Below, in pieces: positions 51,205 through 60,138 of a stretch of DNA of 64,000 bases. The translations under genes were made by a program, and so were the position numbers. The notes below the pieces were generated by a model, which saw only the letters and a list, made by a program, of their open reading frames with translations, was not told the DNA's origin and did no database searches. The number at the start of each line of letters is the position of its first letter. Positions within the stretch are counted from its first letter, which is position 1. The DNA comes from Methylovirgula sp. HY1 (lineage in GTDB: Bacteria > Pseudomonadota > Alphaproteobacteria > Rhizobiales > Beijerinckiaceae), in NCBI RefSeq assembly GCF_019343105.1, contig NZ_CP073764.1, forward strand, positions 2,964,001-3,028,000, written 5' to 3'.

Positions 51205-51920
51205 GCGGTTATGTCAATAAACGCCATTGCCGAATAGGCAGGCAAAACACGGCTGCGACGCGGCACAATCTCTCGCTTCCGACGGATGCTAGTGCGTCGT
51301 ACTCATAGCGTTTCGCTCCGGAGTTTATAGCGCGGTTCTCGTCAGTTCAAAATCGCGATGACGATCGTCGGAGCGGAGGCTCGTTGAGCAGAGGTCACGC
51401 ATCTGCGGCGACGCGCTACAGCTCTCTTGAAGTACAACATCGTTGATAGCCGCATGGCTTGCGAAGCCCAAAAGTGTTTAGCGCGCCGATGGTGCACCCG
51501 AAAAATTACTGCTTTGCCGAACGCTATGCCCGCAGAAATTATTGCAATGCAGAAGGCGTGCGCCGAATCCATAGTCTACTTTGGTCTAAATTTTGATGCG
51601 GTGCACTAGTCTTTAAATCATTATCAACTTGGCCTCAGTGCATAAATTGTCAAATTACTATACAAGTGCATGGATGAGTTTGATTCACATCGGCGATTAT
51701 TCCCATTCGCATGATTTTTCGTGGTTTCTGTTTAAGTCTTTGACAAGCTTGAACTTGCCGTCATGAATTCATCGTGGCGACTGGCTGGCATCGCATTTGC
51801 GCTAACCTTTAGAACGCATCGCGTTCATCACTCGTATGAAGGTGATGCGTCGGGGACGAAGCTTCTGGGCAAAGCACCAGAGCGATCACAATGTGAGGTC
51901 CAGGGAGGAGAACCAGATCC
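51205..51920. promoter_or_regulatory. mmoX upstream regulatory region
   Basis: 716 bases without a supported gene. The stretch 51600-51780 is AT-rich and has a direct repeat AGTGCAT (51637 and 51665) and a palindrome CAAGCTTG at 51744-51751, 35 bases before the sigma-54 site. MmoR, a sigma-54 activator, must bind somewhere upstream; these are candidates only. Confidence 0.5.
51786..51801 (+). promoter_or_regulatory. Sigma-54 (-24/-12) promoter of the mmo operon
   Basis: TGGCATCGCATTTGCG: GG at 51787-51788 and GC at 51799-51800, with exactly ten bases between, fits the -24/-12 consensus TGGCAC-N5-TTGC. Predicted start of transcription is near 51812, about 110 bases before the mmoX ATG. The presence of MmoR downstream agrees. 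Confidence 0.82.
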
Positions 51921-53501
51921 ATGGCAATAAGTTCCGCGACCAAAGCCGCGACGGACGCTCTCAGCGTCAATCGGGCACCAACCAGCGTCAGTCCACAGGA
52001 AGTTCACCGCTGGCTGCAGAGTTTCAATTGGGATTTCGCGCAGAACAGAACGAAATATCCGACCAAATATCACATGGCGAATGATACCAAGGAGCAATTC
52101 AAGCTCATCGCCAAAGAATATGCCCGGATGGAATCGGTCAAGGACGAACGGCAGTTCGGCACCTTGCTCGACGGCCTGACCCGTCTCGAGGCCGGCAATC
52201 GCGTGCATCCGCGCTGGGGTGAGACGATGAAGGTCGCGTCGAACTTCCTCGAAGTCGGCGAATATAACGCGATTGCCGCCACGGGCATGCTGTGGGATTC
52301 AGCCACGGCCGCCGAGCAGAAGAATGGCTATCTCGCGCAGGTGCTCGACGAGATCCGTCACACGCATCAATGCGGCTTCGTCAACTATTATTTCGCCAAG
52401 CACTATCATGATCCGGCGGGTCATAATGATGCCCGTCGCACGCGTACAATCGGACCGCTTTGGAAGGGTATGAAGCGGGTGTTTGCCGACGGCTTCATTT
52501 CCGGCGACGCGGTCGAATGTTCGGTCAATCTTCAATTGGTCGGCGAGGCTTGCTTCACCAATCCATTGATCGTGGCCATCACCGAATGGGCTTCGGCCAA
52601 TGGTGACGAGATCACCCCGACGGTGTTTTTGTCGATCGAAACAGACGAACTGCGTCATATGGCGAACGGCTATCAGACGGTCGTTTCGATTGCCAATGAT
52701 CCCGCGGCGCAGAAATATCTGAACACCGATCTCAACAATGCATTCTGGACCCAGCAGAAATATTTCACGCCGGTGCTGGGCATGCTGTTCGAATATGGGT
52801 CCAAGTTTAAGGTCGAGCCTTGGGTGAAGACCTGGAATCGCTGGGTCTATGAAGATTGGGGTGGGATCTGGATCGGCCGCCTTGCCAAATACGGTGTCAA
52901 TTCGCCGCCGAGCCTGCGGGACGCCAAGAAGGATGCCTATTGGGCGCATCACGATCTCTTCTTGCTCGCTTATGCGCTGTGGCCGACCGGCTTCTTCCGA
53001 CTTTCGCTGCCGGATGAAGAAGACATGGAATGGTTCGAGGCGAACTATCCCGGTTGGGATGCGCATTACGGCAAGATCCTGCGCGAATGGAAGGCGCTCG
53101 GCTGCGAAGATCCCAAGAGCGGTTTTCTCCCGATCCAATGGCTCATTCAGAATGGACATCAGGTCTATGTCGACCGCGTGTCGCAAGTTCCGTTCTGCCC
53201 GACTCTTTCCAGGAGTGCGGGTTCGTTGAGAGTGCATGAGTTTAACGGCCAGAAGCACTCGTTCAGCGACGATTGGGGTGAGCGCATGTGGTTGGCGGAG
53301 CCGGAGCGCTACGAGTGCCAGAGCATCTTCGAGCAGTATAGTGGCCGCGAGCTTTCCGACGTGGTCGTCGAAGGTCACGGCGTCCGCTCGGATGGCAAGA
53401 CCTTGATTGGTCAGCCCCATGTCCACGGCGATCAATTGTGGACCGTTGAAGATCTCAAGCGCGCAAATTGCGTGTTCGCGGATCCGCTCGCCGCGCTTTG
53501 A
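51921..53501 (+). CDS. mmoX: Soluble methane monooxygenase hydroxylase, alpha subunit
   Basis: 526 residues, the usual MmoX length. The diiron ligands fall at their standard numbers: Glu114 (EVGEYN), Glu144 and His147 (DEIRH), Glu209 (LVGEA), Glu243 and His246 (DELRH). Cys151 and Thr213, hallmarks of true MmoX as against related diiron monooxygenases, are also present. The subunit oxidises methane to methanol with O2. AGGGAGGAG precedes ATG 51921. First gene of the operon, behind the sigma-54 promoter, and separated from mmoY by 112 bases holding a hairpin. Confidence 0.97.
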   Translation: MAISSATKAATDALSVNRAPTSVSPQEVHRWLQSFNWDFAQNRTKYPTKYHMANDTKEQFKLIAKEYARMESVKDERQFGTLLDGLTRLEAGNRVHPRWGETMKVASNFLEVGEYNAIAATGMLWDSATAAEQKNGYLAQVLDEIRHTHQCGFVNYYFAKHYHDPAGHNDARRTRTIGPLWKGMKRVFADGFISGDAVECSVNLQLVGEACFTNPLIVAITEWASANGDEITPTVFLSIETDELRHMANGYQTVVSIANDPAAQKYLNTDLNNAFWTQQKYFTPVLGMLFEYGSKFKVEPWVKTWNRWVYEDWGGIWIGRLAKYGVNSPPSLRDAKKDAYWAHHDLFLLAYALWPTGFFRLSLPDEEDMEWFEANYPGWDAHYGKILREWKALGCEDPKSGFLPIQWLIQNGHQVYVDRVSQVPFCPTLSRSAGSLRVHEFNGQKHSFSDDWGERMWLAEPERYECQSIFEQYSGRELSDVVVEGHGVRSDGKTLIGQPHVHGDQLWTVEDLKRANCVFADPLAAL

Positions 53502-53511
53502 TCAGCTCTTT

Positions 53512-53542
53512 CGTCAGGCCGGCCGCCAGTGTCGGTCTGACG
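53512..53542 (+). other. Hairpin between mmoX and mmoY
   Basis: CGTCAGGCCGGC and GTCGGTCTGACG pair over 12 positions (two G-U), 7-nt loop, 11 bases after the mmoX stop. No T tract. More likely an mRNA-stabilising or attenuating element than a full terminator, as the operon continues. Confidence 0.6.
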
Positions 53543-53613
53543 AACCGATAAGACACGTAGATCGCATGGCCAGCTTAAGGCCATGAAATGCAAATCAACG
53601 GAGGAAACGATCA

Positions 53614-54795
53614 ATGGCTATCGCCACGGCGACGACGACCAAGCGCGGGCTCACGGATCCCGAAAGGGCCGCGAAGATTCTCGCGGCTATCCCAAATCAC
53701 GAACTCGATTCACAGCGCAAGATGAATTATTTCGTGGAGCCGCGATGGAAGCGACTGAGCGAATATGAAATCTTGACGCTCTACAGCCAGCCGAATCCGG
53801 ATTGGATCGCGGGCGGCCTCGATTGGGGGGATTGGACACAGAAGTTTCATGGCGGCCGGCCGTCATGGGGCAATGAGAGCACCGAGCTTCGTACGACGGA
53901 TTGGTACCGTCATCGCGATCCGGCGCGCCGCTGGCACGCGCCTTACGTCAAGGACAAGGCGGAGGAATGGCGCTATACGACGCGTTTCCTCGAGGCTTAT
54001 TCGGCGGAAGGTGCGGTCCGTTCGATCGACCCGAAGTGGCGCGACGACATCCTCGCCAAATATTGGGGCGCTCTTCTGTACAGCGAATATGGGCAGTTCA
54101 ACGCGCATTCCTCCGTGGCGCGTGACTGTCTCTCGGATACGATTCGTTCGACAGCGACCTTTGCCGCGCTCGACAAAGTCGATTGCGCCCAGATGATTCA
54201 GCTCGAGCGCAACTTCCTGGCCAAAGTCGTTCCGGGCTTTCCGGAATCGACCGAAGGCCCGAAGAATATCTGGATCAACGATCCGATCTATAAGTCGGCA
54301 CGTTTGACAGTGGAAGAGTTCTGGCAAGGTATCCAGGACTTCAATGAAATCCTCTGGGCCGTGCATGGCGTTTATGATCCGTTGTTCGGTCAATTCGCGC
54401 GACGTGAATTCTTTGGCCGCATGGCATCTTATTACGGCGATTCGTTGACGCCGTTCATCCTCAATCAGACGCAGACCTATTTCCAGACCATCAAGGCTGC
54501 GATGGCAGACCTGTTCTTCTATTCCTTGGGGGATGATCCGGAATTCGGAAATCATAACCGGATATGGTACCGCGCCTGGACGGAAAAGTGGTTGAAGAAG
54601 ACCGCGGAGTCCCTGCACGACTTCCTCGGCATCTACGCGAGGGTCGATAAAGTTCCGGGCCTCAGCGACAAGGCCGGCATCGTTGCCGCCGTATCCCGCG
54701 TCGTGAGCGACTGGGTTGAGGATTATGCGAAGAAAATCGACTTCAAGGTCGATGCCGATCAGCTCATCGCCAGCATCACTCGTGACGTCAAGTGA
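53614..54795 (+). CDS. mmoY: Soluble methane monooxygenase hydroxylase, beta subunit
   Basis: 393 residues, normal MmoY length. Characteristic segments: PEPRWKRLSEYEILT-like (here FVEPRWKRLSEYEILT), GGLDWGDWTQKFHGGRPSWG, and AHSSVARDCLSDTIRSTATFA. It lacks the iron ligands and forms the dimer core with MmoX and MmoZ. GGAGGAAA lies before ATG 53614. Confidence 0.96.
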   Translation: MAIATATTTKRGLTDPERAAKILAAIPNHELDSQRKMNYFVEPRWKRLSEYEILTLYSQPNPDWIAGGLDWGDWTQKFHGGRPSWGNESTELRTTDWYRHRDPARRWHAPYVKDKAEEWRYTTRFLEAYSAEGAVRSIDPKWRDDILAKYWGALLYSEYGQFNAHSSVARDCLSDTIRSTATFAALDKVDCAQMIQLERNFLAKVVPGFPESTEGPKNIWINDPIYKSARLTVEEFWQGIQDFNEILWAVHGVYDPLFGQFARREFFGRMASYYGDSLTPFILNQTQTYFQTIKAAMADLFFYSLGDDPEFGNHNRIWYRAWTEKWLKKTAESLHDFLGIYARVDKVPGLSDKAGIVAAVSRVVSDWVEDYAKKIDFKVDADQLIASITRDVK

Positions 54796-54807
54796 AGGGA
54801 AACTGCA

Positions 54808-55221
54808 ATGACAGCGAATAATGCATATAACGCCGGAATCATGAAGAAAACTGGCGAAGCTTTCGCCAAGGAATTCTTCGCCGAAGAGAACCAAGTCGTC
54901 CACGAATCCAATACGGTCGTTCTCGTCCTTATGAAGAGCGACGAGATCGATGCGATCGTGGAAGACATCATTCTCGGCGAAGAAGCGAAACGCAACCCGA
55001 CTTTGGTCGTCGAGGATCGTGGTGGCTTCTGGTGGATCAAGGCCGACGGCAAGATCGAAATCGATACCGAGAAGGCAAGCGATCTGCTCGGCAAGACCTA
55101 TAGCATTTACGATTTTCTCGTGAATGTCTCATCGACTATCGGTCGTGCCTACACGCTAGGAAACACTTTTACGATCACGTCCGAATTGATGGGCCTCGAT
55201 CGCAAGCTCACTGATGTTTGA
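54808..55221 (+). CDS. mmoB: sMMO regulatory (coupling) protein B
   Basis: 137 residues, MmoB/DmpM family. NAGIMKKTGEAFAKEFFAEENQVVHESNTVVLVLMKSDEID and FWWIKADGKIEIDTEKASDLLGK are the family core. It binds the hydroxylase, shapes substrate access to the diiron centre and couples electron transfer to oxygen use. Twelve bases after mmoY. Confidence 0.96.
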   Translation: MTANNAYNAGIMKKTGEAFAKEFFAEENQVVHESNTVVLVLMKSDEIDAIVEDIILGEEAKRNPTLVVEDRGGFWWIKADGKIEIDTEKASDLLGKTYSIYDFLVNVSSTIGRAYTLGNTFTITSELMGLDRKLTDV

Positions 55222-55244
55222 GCGGACGAAAGGGAGGAACGACA

Positions 55245-55757
55245 ATGCCTAACTATAAAATCCATGCAAATCCCGTTCGCTCGGAGTGGCTGGAAAAGAT
55301 CGGAGATCTGAAATCCGTCAAGGACGCTACTGCGTTCATCCAGGATTTCCGCGTCAAAAACACGGGACCCTTCCGCACGACTTACGCGCTCAATATTGAT
55401 TATCTCTTCATTGAGGCGAAGATAGAAGAGCGGCTTGCGGTTCTCAAGGCCTCTACCTTTAGCGCCGTCGAACTGTTCTCCAAGGCTACGACCGGAGAAG
55501 CGGCGCTGGCCGTCGCGGATTCCTATATCGCCAAAATGGAAGCGGAGAAGTGCAAGTTTGCCGCGGAGAAAATCTTGATCACATTTAGGCAGCTCTACAA
55601 GCCGCCGGTGCTTCCCGTGAACGTGTTTTTCAAAGTCGACGCGCATCTGGGAAGTCGTCTGATGGAACTGCGCAATACCGACTATTACGCAGAGTCTCTG
55701 GAGGAGTTGCGGAAAAAGCGGGGCGTCAAAGTTCTGAAGCTCGGCAACGCGGCATGA
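55245..55757 (+). CDS. mmoZ: Soluble methane monooxygenase hydroxylase, gamma subunit
   Basis: 170 residues from ATG 55245, chosen because GGGAGGAACG lies just upstream and MmoZ proteins begin near here; the longer frame from 55218 would overlap the mmoB stop. YKIHANPVRSEWLEKI, then FYRxxY-like LRTTYALNIDYLFIEAKIEERLA. It completes the (XYZ)2 hydroxylase. Confidence 0.94.
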   Translation: MPNYKIHANPVRSEWLEKIGDLKSVKDATAFIQDFRVKNTGPFRTTYALNIDYLFIEAKIEERLAVLKASTFSAVELFSKATTGEAALAVADSYIAKMEAEKCKFAAEKILITFRQLYKPPVLPVNVFFKVDAHLGSRLMELRNTDYYAESLEELRKKRGVKVLKLGNAA

Positions 55758-55773
55758 TATAGGCATGAACGCT

Positions 55774-55801
55774 CGGGCGCTGGCATTTTGGCCGGCGCCC
55801 G
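55774..55801 (+). other. Hairpin between mmoZ and mmoD
   Basis: CGGGCGCTGGC and GCCGGCGCCCG form an 11-bp GC-rich stem (one G-U) with a 6-nt loop, 16 bases after the mmoZ stop and 23 before mmoD. No T tract follows. Could lower mmoD expression or protect the upstream mRNA. Confidence 0.6.
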
Positions 55802-55824
55802 AAACAAGCTGAAGAGCGCGCTCG

Positions 55825-56145
55825 ATGAAACCGGCAATATTTGAAGATGAATCCGATGCCGCGGCATCGGCGAATTGGTCTCAGCAGAGCAAGAGCTCCG
55901 AGATGGGTATCAGCTTTGAGGGAGCGGCAAATGCTCCGATCGAGATTTTCAACGATGGTCGATATCGCGCCCTCGTTCAGGATCTCGAATGCATGTGGCG
56001 ATGGGAAATTCACAGGGATGGCCAGTTTGTTCAGGAAGGCTGTTCGTTGAGCGAAGGTTCGTCTCGCGAAGCCGTGGGACACGTGATGTCGTTTTATCGG
56101 CGGCGTGATCTTGGGCAGCGCAGCGATTCACCCAACCGCGAATAA
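55825..56145 (+). CDS. mmoD: MmoD, sMMO-associated regulatory/assembly protein
   Basis: 106 residues. The conserved core is YRALVQDLECMWRWEIHRDG, then EGCSLSEGSSREAVGHVMSFY. MmoD is part of every sMMO operon; it binds the hydroxylase in vitro and has been proposed to take part in the copper switch between sMMO and particulate MMO. It is set off by a hairpin before it and a 219-base gap after it. Confidence 0.9.
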   Translation: MKPAIFEDESDAAASANWSQQSKSSEMGISFEGAANAPIEIFNDGRYRALVQDLECMWRWEIHRDGQFVQEGCSLSEGSSREAVGHVMSFYRRRDLGQRSDSPNRE

Positions 56146-56225
56146 GGCAGTGGCCAAGGCCGAGTCCTCTGATCGCGGCTAGTCGCGGCGCCACCAGGCG
56201 AAAAGTCAACCGTTCATAAATGGCA

Positions 56226-56241
56226 CATGCGGTTACGCATG
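56226..56241 (+). other. Short perfect dyad between mmoD and mmoC
   Basis: CATGCG, loop GTTA, CGCATG. It may be a small RNA hairpin or a protein site in the 219-base mmoD-mmoC gap, which has no other gene. Confidence 0.4.
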
Positions 56242-56364
56242 AGCGGACTCTAGTCGTGCGCCAGAGGTATCGATCAGGAAACTCGGGCAGCAGGCGGCTA
56301 AAACAGCGTGGATTGAACATGGCGCGAGATGATTTCCGTCGTTTGAACTTTCGAAGAGGCAAAC

Positions 56365-57417
56365 ATGTATAAGATATCCGTCATTACCGAAGACGACTTC
56401 GAGGTGACGTTTGAATGTCCACCGAGCGAGGACATCATTTCCGCCGGCGTGGGCAGCGACGTGATTCTCCTTTCGTCCTGTCATGAAGGTGGCTGCGCCA
56501 CCTGCAAGGCGGAGTGTCTCGAAGGCGAGTATGAATTGGGGCGATGCAGCGTGCAGGCCTTGCCTCCTGACGAGGAAGAAGCGTCTAAGGTTCTTCTTTG
56601 CCGGACCTATCCCCGCAGCGATCTCGTGATTCGTGTTCCTTATACGTTCGAGCGCATTTCCTTCCAGAAAGCCAATACGGATTGGCAGGGAGAAATCGTC
56701 GCTGTCGAAAAAATCGCGTCGAATGTCGCGAAACTTCAGATCGAGCCGAAAGATCTCGAAACTGGAATGGCCGTCCAGATCCCTTTTTTGGCAGGCCAAT
56801 ATCTCGACATAGAGATTCCCGGCACCGGTACGAGCAGATGCTATTCGATGGCGACAATCGATGACGATCCAAGCCTTGATTTTCTGATCCGGATTTTGCC
56901 TGACGGTCGCTTTTCTCAATTTCTGTCGAGCGAGGCAGTGCCCGGCGTCGTGATGAAGCTTCGCGGTCCCTTTGGCGGGTTCAATATCCGAGAGAACGGA
57001 CTTCGGGCCCGGTACTTTGTTGCCGGGGGGACCGGCTTGGCGCCGGTCCTGTCGATGATCCGGTACATGAAGCGCGAGCAGCACCCGCAAGAAGCCAAGC
57101 TGTTCTTCGGCGTGACGCATCAGCACGAAGTGTTCTATCTCGCCGAACTGAAGAAGCTCGAAGCCGAAATGCCGAACTTGAAGGTTTACGTGACGGTGAT
57201 GAAGCCTGATTCAGACTGGCAAGGATGCACCGGCACCGTCGTGGACGAATTAATAAAGCAATTGCGAGACGCGAAGGTGAAGCCGGATATTTATCTGTGT
57301 GGACCGCCGGCGATGATCGATGCGACCTTCGCAGCTGCAGCAACATGCGGCGTGCCAAAGGAACAAGTATATGTCGAAAAGTTCCTTGCGAGCGGGGCAG
57401 CCGTGGCCGCAGAATAG
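56365..57417 (+). CDS. mmoC: sMMO reductase component
   Basis: 350 residues. An N-terminal ferredoxin domain has cysteines in SSCHEGGCATCKAEC (residues about 38-50) and LLCRTYP (about 78) for the 2Fe-2S cluster. Then an FAD domain (RCYSMAT, GRFSQFL) and an NAD domain (FVAGGTGLAPVLSMI, YLCGPPAMID). It passes electrons from NADH to the hydroxylase. Last structural gene; mmoR starts 50 bases on. Confidence 0.96.
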   Translation: MYKISVITEDDFEVTFECPPSEDIISAGVGSDVILLSSCHEGGCATCKAECLEGEYELGRCSVQALPPDEEEASKVLLCRTYPRSDLVIRVPYTFERISFQKANTDWQGEIVAVEKIASNVAKLQIEPKDLETGMAVQIPFLAGQYLDIEIPGTGTSRCYSMATIDDDPSLDFLIRILPDGRFSQFLSSEAVPGVVMKLRGPFGGFNIRENGLRARYFVAGGTGLAPVLSMIRYMKREQHPQEAKLFFGVTHQHEVFYLAELKKLEAEMPNLKVYVTVMKPDSDWQGCTGTVVDELIKQLRDAKVKPDIYLCGPPAMIDATFAAAATCGVPKEQVYVEKFLASGAAVAAE

Positions 57418-57466
57418 CAACGCGTTCTCAGAGGCTTTGGCTTCATAGGCGGAGGTTGCTTCAGTG

Positions 57467-59563
57467 ATGAATTCTGTGGTCGAGATGTCGAACAAATTCA
57501 AACTGCGGGAGGTGGAAAAGCCCGAGCTTGACGCCGGTCTGTTTGGTGTCGATCGCCCGGGTGTCGCCTGGGATTGGATGGTGCAGACCGGTCAGCCTCC
57601 CGAAGGGGCCGATTGGGTGCGGCCGCAAGTTGCGGAAGCTTGGTTTCGCTGCATCGAAGATTATGGCCTCATCCCCCGCGCCGCTCAGTTGTGGCCACAT
57701 GCGATCATCGACGTTGCAAGCGGTGGACGCACGGCCCCGGCGGCCAATCTCGACCTTCGGACCACGTTGGCGACAATGGCGTTCAATTTGCAGCCGATGC
57801 TGAGAGATACGAGTGTCAGTCTGCTTTTGGCTGACGGAGCGGGTACCCTTATCCACGCGATGGAAGCAGGGTCGAATCTCGGTCCCATGGGGCGCCGCCT
57901 CGTTCGGCTTGGCGAGAGTTGGAACGAACGGATCATCGGCAATAACGGCCTGGGGAGTGCTGCCGTGGTGCGCGAGCCGGTCGCCTTCGATGGAAAGGAG
58001 CATTTTTCTTCTATCTTGCATCCCTTCGCGACCGTAGGTCATCCGCTTTTTGCCCATGACGGCACGCTTGTCGCTCTGCTTGGCTTGATTACGGACCAGC
58101 GTTCGTCGGCACAGACGCTTCTCGGCTTCGTCAGAATCGCGGGCTATGTTATCGAGACCAATCTGTTCGAATGTCAGGCGCCAGGTGCGTTCACGCTCCG
58201 CCTGCGCTTGGATAAGATTTGTGTTGGCTCGGGTGAACAGAATTGTCTGCTTGATGGGCTCATCTCGCTCGATGAGACCGGGAAGATCGTCGGCGCAACG
58301 CGCGCGGGGCTGAATCTTCTCCGCTGTGAGCGCCACTCGGACATTCTCTTTCGGCCGGTGAAGACGGTTCTTGGCGTCTCCGTGGACGAATTGCGTGCCT
58401 GCGCGTGTCGCGCCGAACCTATCGAACTGGAAATCTCAGATGGCTGGCATCTGCAAGCGGAGTTTGTCGTTCGGCATATTGAAGCGCGTGAGGTTGTGCT
58501 GTCCACTCAGGGGCTCGCAGCGACCAAGGCATCGGGACGTCGTGCGAATGGTTATAGAGCGACACAATCCTCAAAGAGGGTGGCTCCAGAGCCGTGGCGC
58601 GATGCGGTTCTCGAAGTCGCATTGCAAAAGGCAGCTAATCTACAGAAGCAGAAGATCCCGATTCTGATCACGGGCGAATCTGGCGTCGGGAAAGATCATT
58701 TGGTTCGTATGATCCATGCGAACGGGGTACGGAAAGGCCGTCCGCTGGTGCTCGTCAACTGCGCTGCGATTCCGCGCGAACTCATATCGAGCGAGCTCTT
58801 TGGCTATGCGCCGGGCAGCTTCACTGGCGCGCGCAACGGTGGCAAACCCGGCAAATTCGTCGAAGCTCATACGGGCGTCCTGTTTCTCGATGAAATCGGC
58901 GATATGGCTCTCGATCTCCAGACCGCGCTTTTGTGCGCGCTTGACAGTTCGGAGATCGTGCCTGTGGGTGGGTCGAAACCGATAAATGTCGACGTTCAGG
59001 TGATCGCGGCAACAAATAGTGATCTTGCCGGCTGCGTGAGAAAAGGCATGTTTCGACGGGATCTCTATTACCGGCTGAACGGGGCTCAGTTTTGGCTGCC
59101 GCCTCTGCGGGAACGTCCCGATAAGCTCGGCCTGATCCAATATTTATGGGAGCAAGAAGTTAAGGCTCAGAGCGCCGACCATGACAAGACGCTCAGCGCC
59201 GAGGTCTGGGATATTTTCGAACGTCATCCTTGGCCGGGCAACATCCGTGAATTGCGTAATGTGTTGCGCTCATGTTTGGCGATGACCATCGGCACGGAGA
59301 CGCGGGTGTCGGATCTGCCGGATGATTTCCTGCGCGAGATGAGCGATTCCGTTCAGGGCGATGAAGAAGGCAGAAGCAGCCCGCCGATCTCGGCCAAGTC
59401 GCGACCCGCGTATGAGTCCAAAGCTTTGGTTGATTGGGAGGCCGAGGCTATCCGTTCGGCGCTTGCAAAGACGTCCGGTAATATCTCGCAGTCGGCACGT
59501 GAGCTCGGCATCACGCGCGCGACTCTCTATCACAAGATGGCGCGTTTCGGGCTGCGAAAATAG
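57467..59563 (+). CDS. mmoR: MmoR, sigma-54-dependent transcriptional activator
   Basis: About 698 residues; ATG 57467 with GGAGG in front, GTG one codon earlier also possible. N-terminal GAF-type sensor region (residues about 80-220, WNERIIGNNGLGSAAVV). AAA+ domain: Walker A ITGESGVGKDH near 403, GSFTGA near 450 (the sigma-54 contact loop, usually GAFTGA), Walker B GVLFLDEIGDM near 471. C-terminal Fis-type helix-turn-helix NISQSARELGITRATLYHKM. It activates the promoter at 51786. The inducing signal is not known from sequence. Confidence 0.94.
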   Translation: MNSVVEMSNKFKLREVEKPELDAGLFGVDRPGVAWDWMVQTGQPPEGADWVRPQVAEAWFRCIEDYGLIPRAAQLWPHAIIDVASGGRTAPAANLDLRTTLATMAFNLQPMLRDTSVSLLLADGAGTLIHAMEAGSNLGPMGRRLVRLGESWNERIIGNNGLGSAAVVREPVAFDGKEHFSSILHPFATVGHPLFAHDGTLVALLGLITDQRSSAQTLLGFVRIAGYVIETNLFECQAPGAFTLRLRLDKICVGSGEQNCLLDGLISLDETGKIVGATRAGLNLLRCERHSDILFRPVKTVLGVSVDELRACACRAEPIELEISDGWHLQAEFVVRHIEAREVVLSTQGLAATKASGRRANGYRATQSSKRVAPEPWRDAVLEVALQKAANLQKQKIPILITGESGVGKDHLVRMIHANGVRKGRPLVLVNCAAIPRELISSELFGYAPGSFTGARNGGKPGKFVEAHTGVLFLDEIGDMALDLQTALLCALDSSEIVPVGGSKPINVDVQVIAATNSDLAGCVRKGMFRRDLYYRLNGAQFWLPPLRERPDKLGLIQYLWEQEVKAQSADHDKTLSAEVWDIFERHPWPGNIRELRNVLRSCLAMTIGTETRVSDLPDDFLREMSDSVQGDEEGRSSPPISAKSRPAYESKALVDWEAEAIRSALAKTSGNISQSARELGITRATLYHKMARFGLRK

Positions 59564-59603
59564 AAGCTCCGGTGACGGTCTTGGCATGAAAGGGAGAAGG
59601 GTG

Positions 59604-59951
59604 ATGGATGAAATCCAGCAATTTCTCGCTGAAATGGCACGCGGTGCCGATGCCACAACACATGAGCTGGAACAGGAAGAGGTACGGCTGCGCATGCTTG
59701 TCGGCCACGAAAGAGCAGAAGAATTGGAGCAGCTTTGGACCAATCAGCTCGACCCCGCCGACGAAGAAGATATCAAGCGCTACATGGATTGGAACGACAA
59801 GGAGCTGATTTGGACATGGTCTCGTCTTGAGCGTTCGCGCGAACGACGAGCTGCGGCGGGACGGGCTCATATGATTCATAGCCAGCAGTTCGACGCATCA
59901 ACAACTCCGACGTCTCCAGAAACAACGGCGAAGGCTCAGGGTGGCAGCTGA
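59604..59951 (+). CDS. Unknown small protein between mmoR and mmoG
   Basis: 115 residues from ATG 59604, with AGGGAGAAGG upstream. Mostly helical and strongly charged: EIQQFLAEMARGADATTHELEQEEVRLRMLVGHERAEELEQLW, then MDWNDKELIWTWSRLERSRERRAAAGR, and a Thr/Ser/Pro tail. I do not recognise a family. It lies in the same direction between mmoR (40 bases before) and mmoG (187 after), so it is probably part of the sMMO regulon. No membrane segment or signal peptide. Confidence 0.7.
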   Translation: MDEIQQFLAEMARGADATTHELEQEEVRLRMLVGHERAEELEQLWTNQLDPADEEDIKRYMDWNDKELIWTWSRLERSRERRAAAGRAHMIHSQQFDASTTPTSPETTAKAQGGS

Positions 59952-60138
59952 GTGGGTGTTGTGTATTTCTCGGCATGCTGGCGAGAGCGGGAAGCGCGTT
60001 TCGTCGCGACAATAAACATATGATTGCAGGGCCGAGAAAGCTCGCACCGGAATCGAATGGGGCGGGAACGGTAGTCTGGGCCAAGCGCTGAAGATAATGA
60101 GCAAATAGAAAATGGGCCGGGACTGTCGGGAGGAAACA

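Noticed and set aside
52299-53435. 378-codon minus-strand frame across mmoX, and another at 53863-54903 across mmoY
   Set aside because: Both are antisense shadows of well-identified sMMO subunits.
57420-57463. Possible second sigma-54 site before mmoR (TGGCTTCATAGGCGG)
   Set aside because: The -12 half lacks TTGC; spacing is right only if a poor match is accepted.
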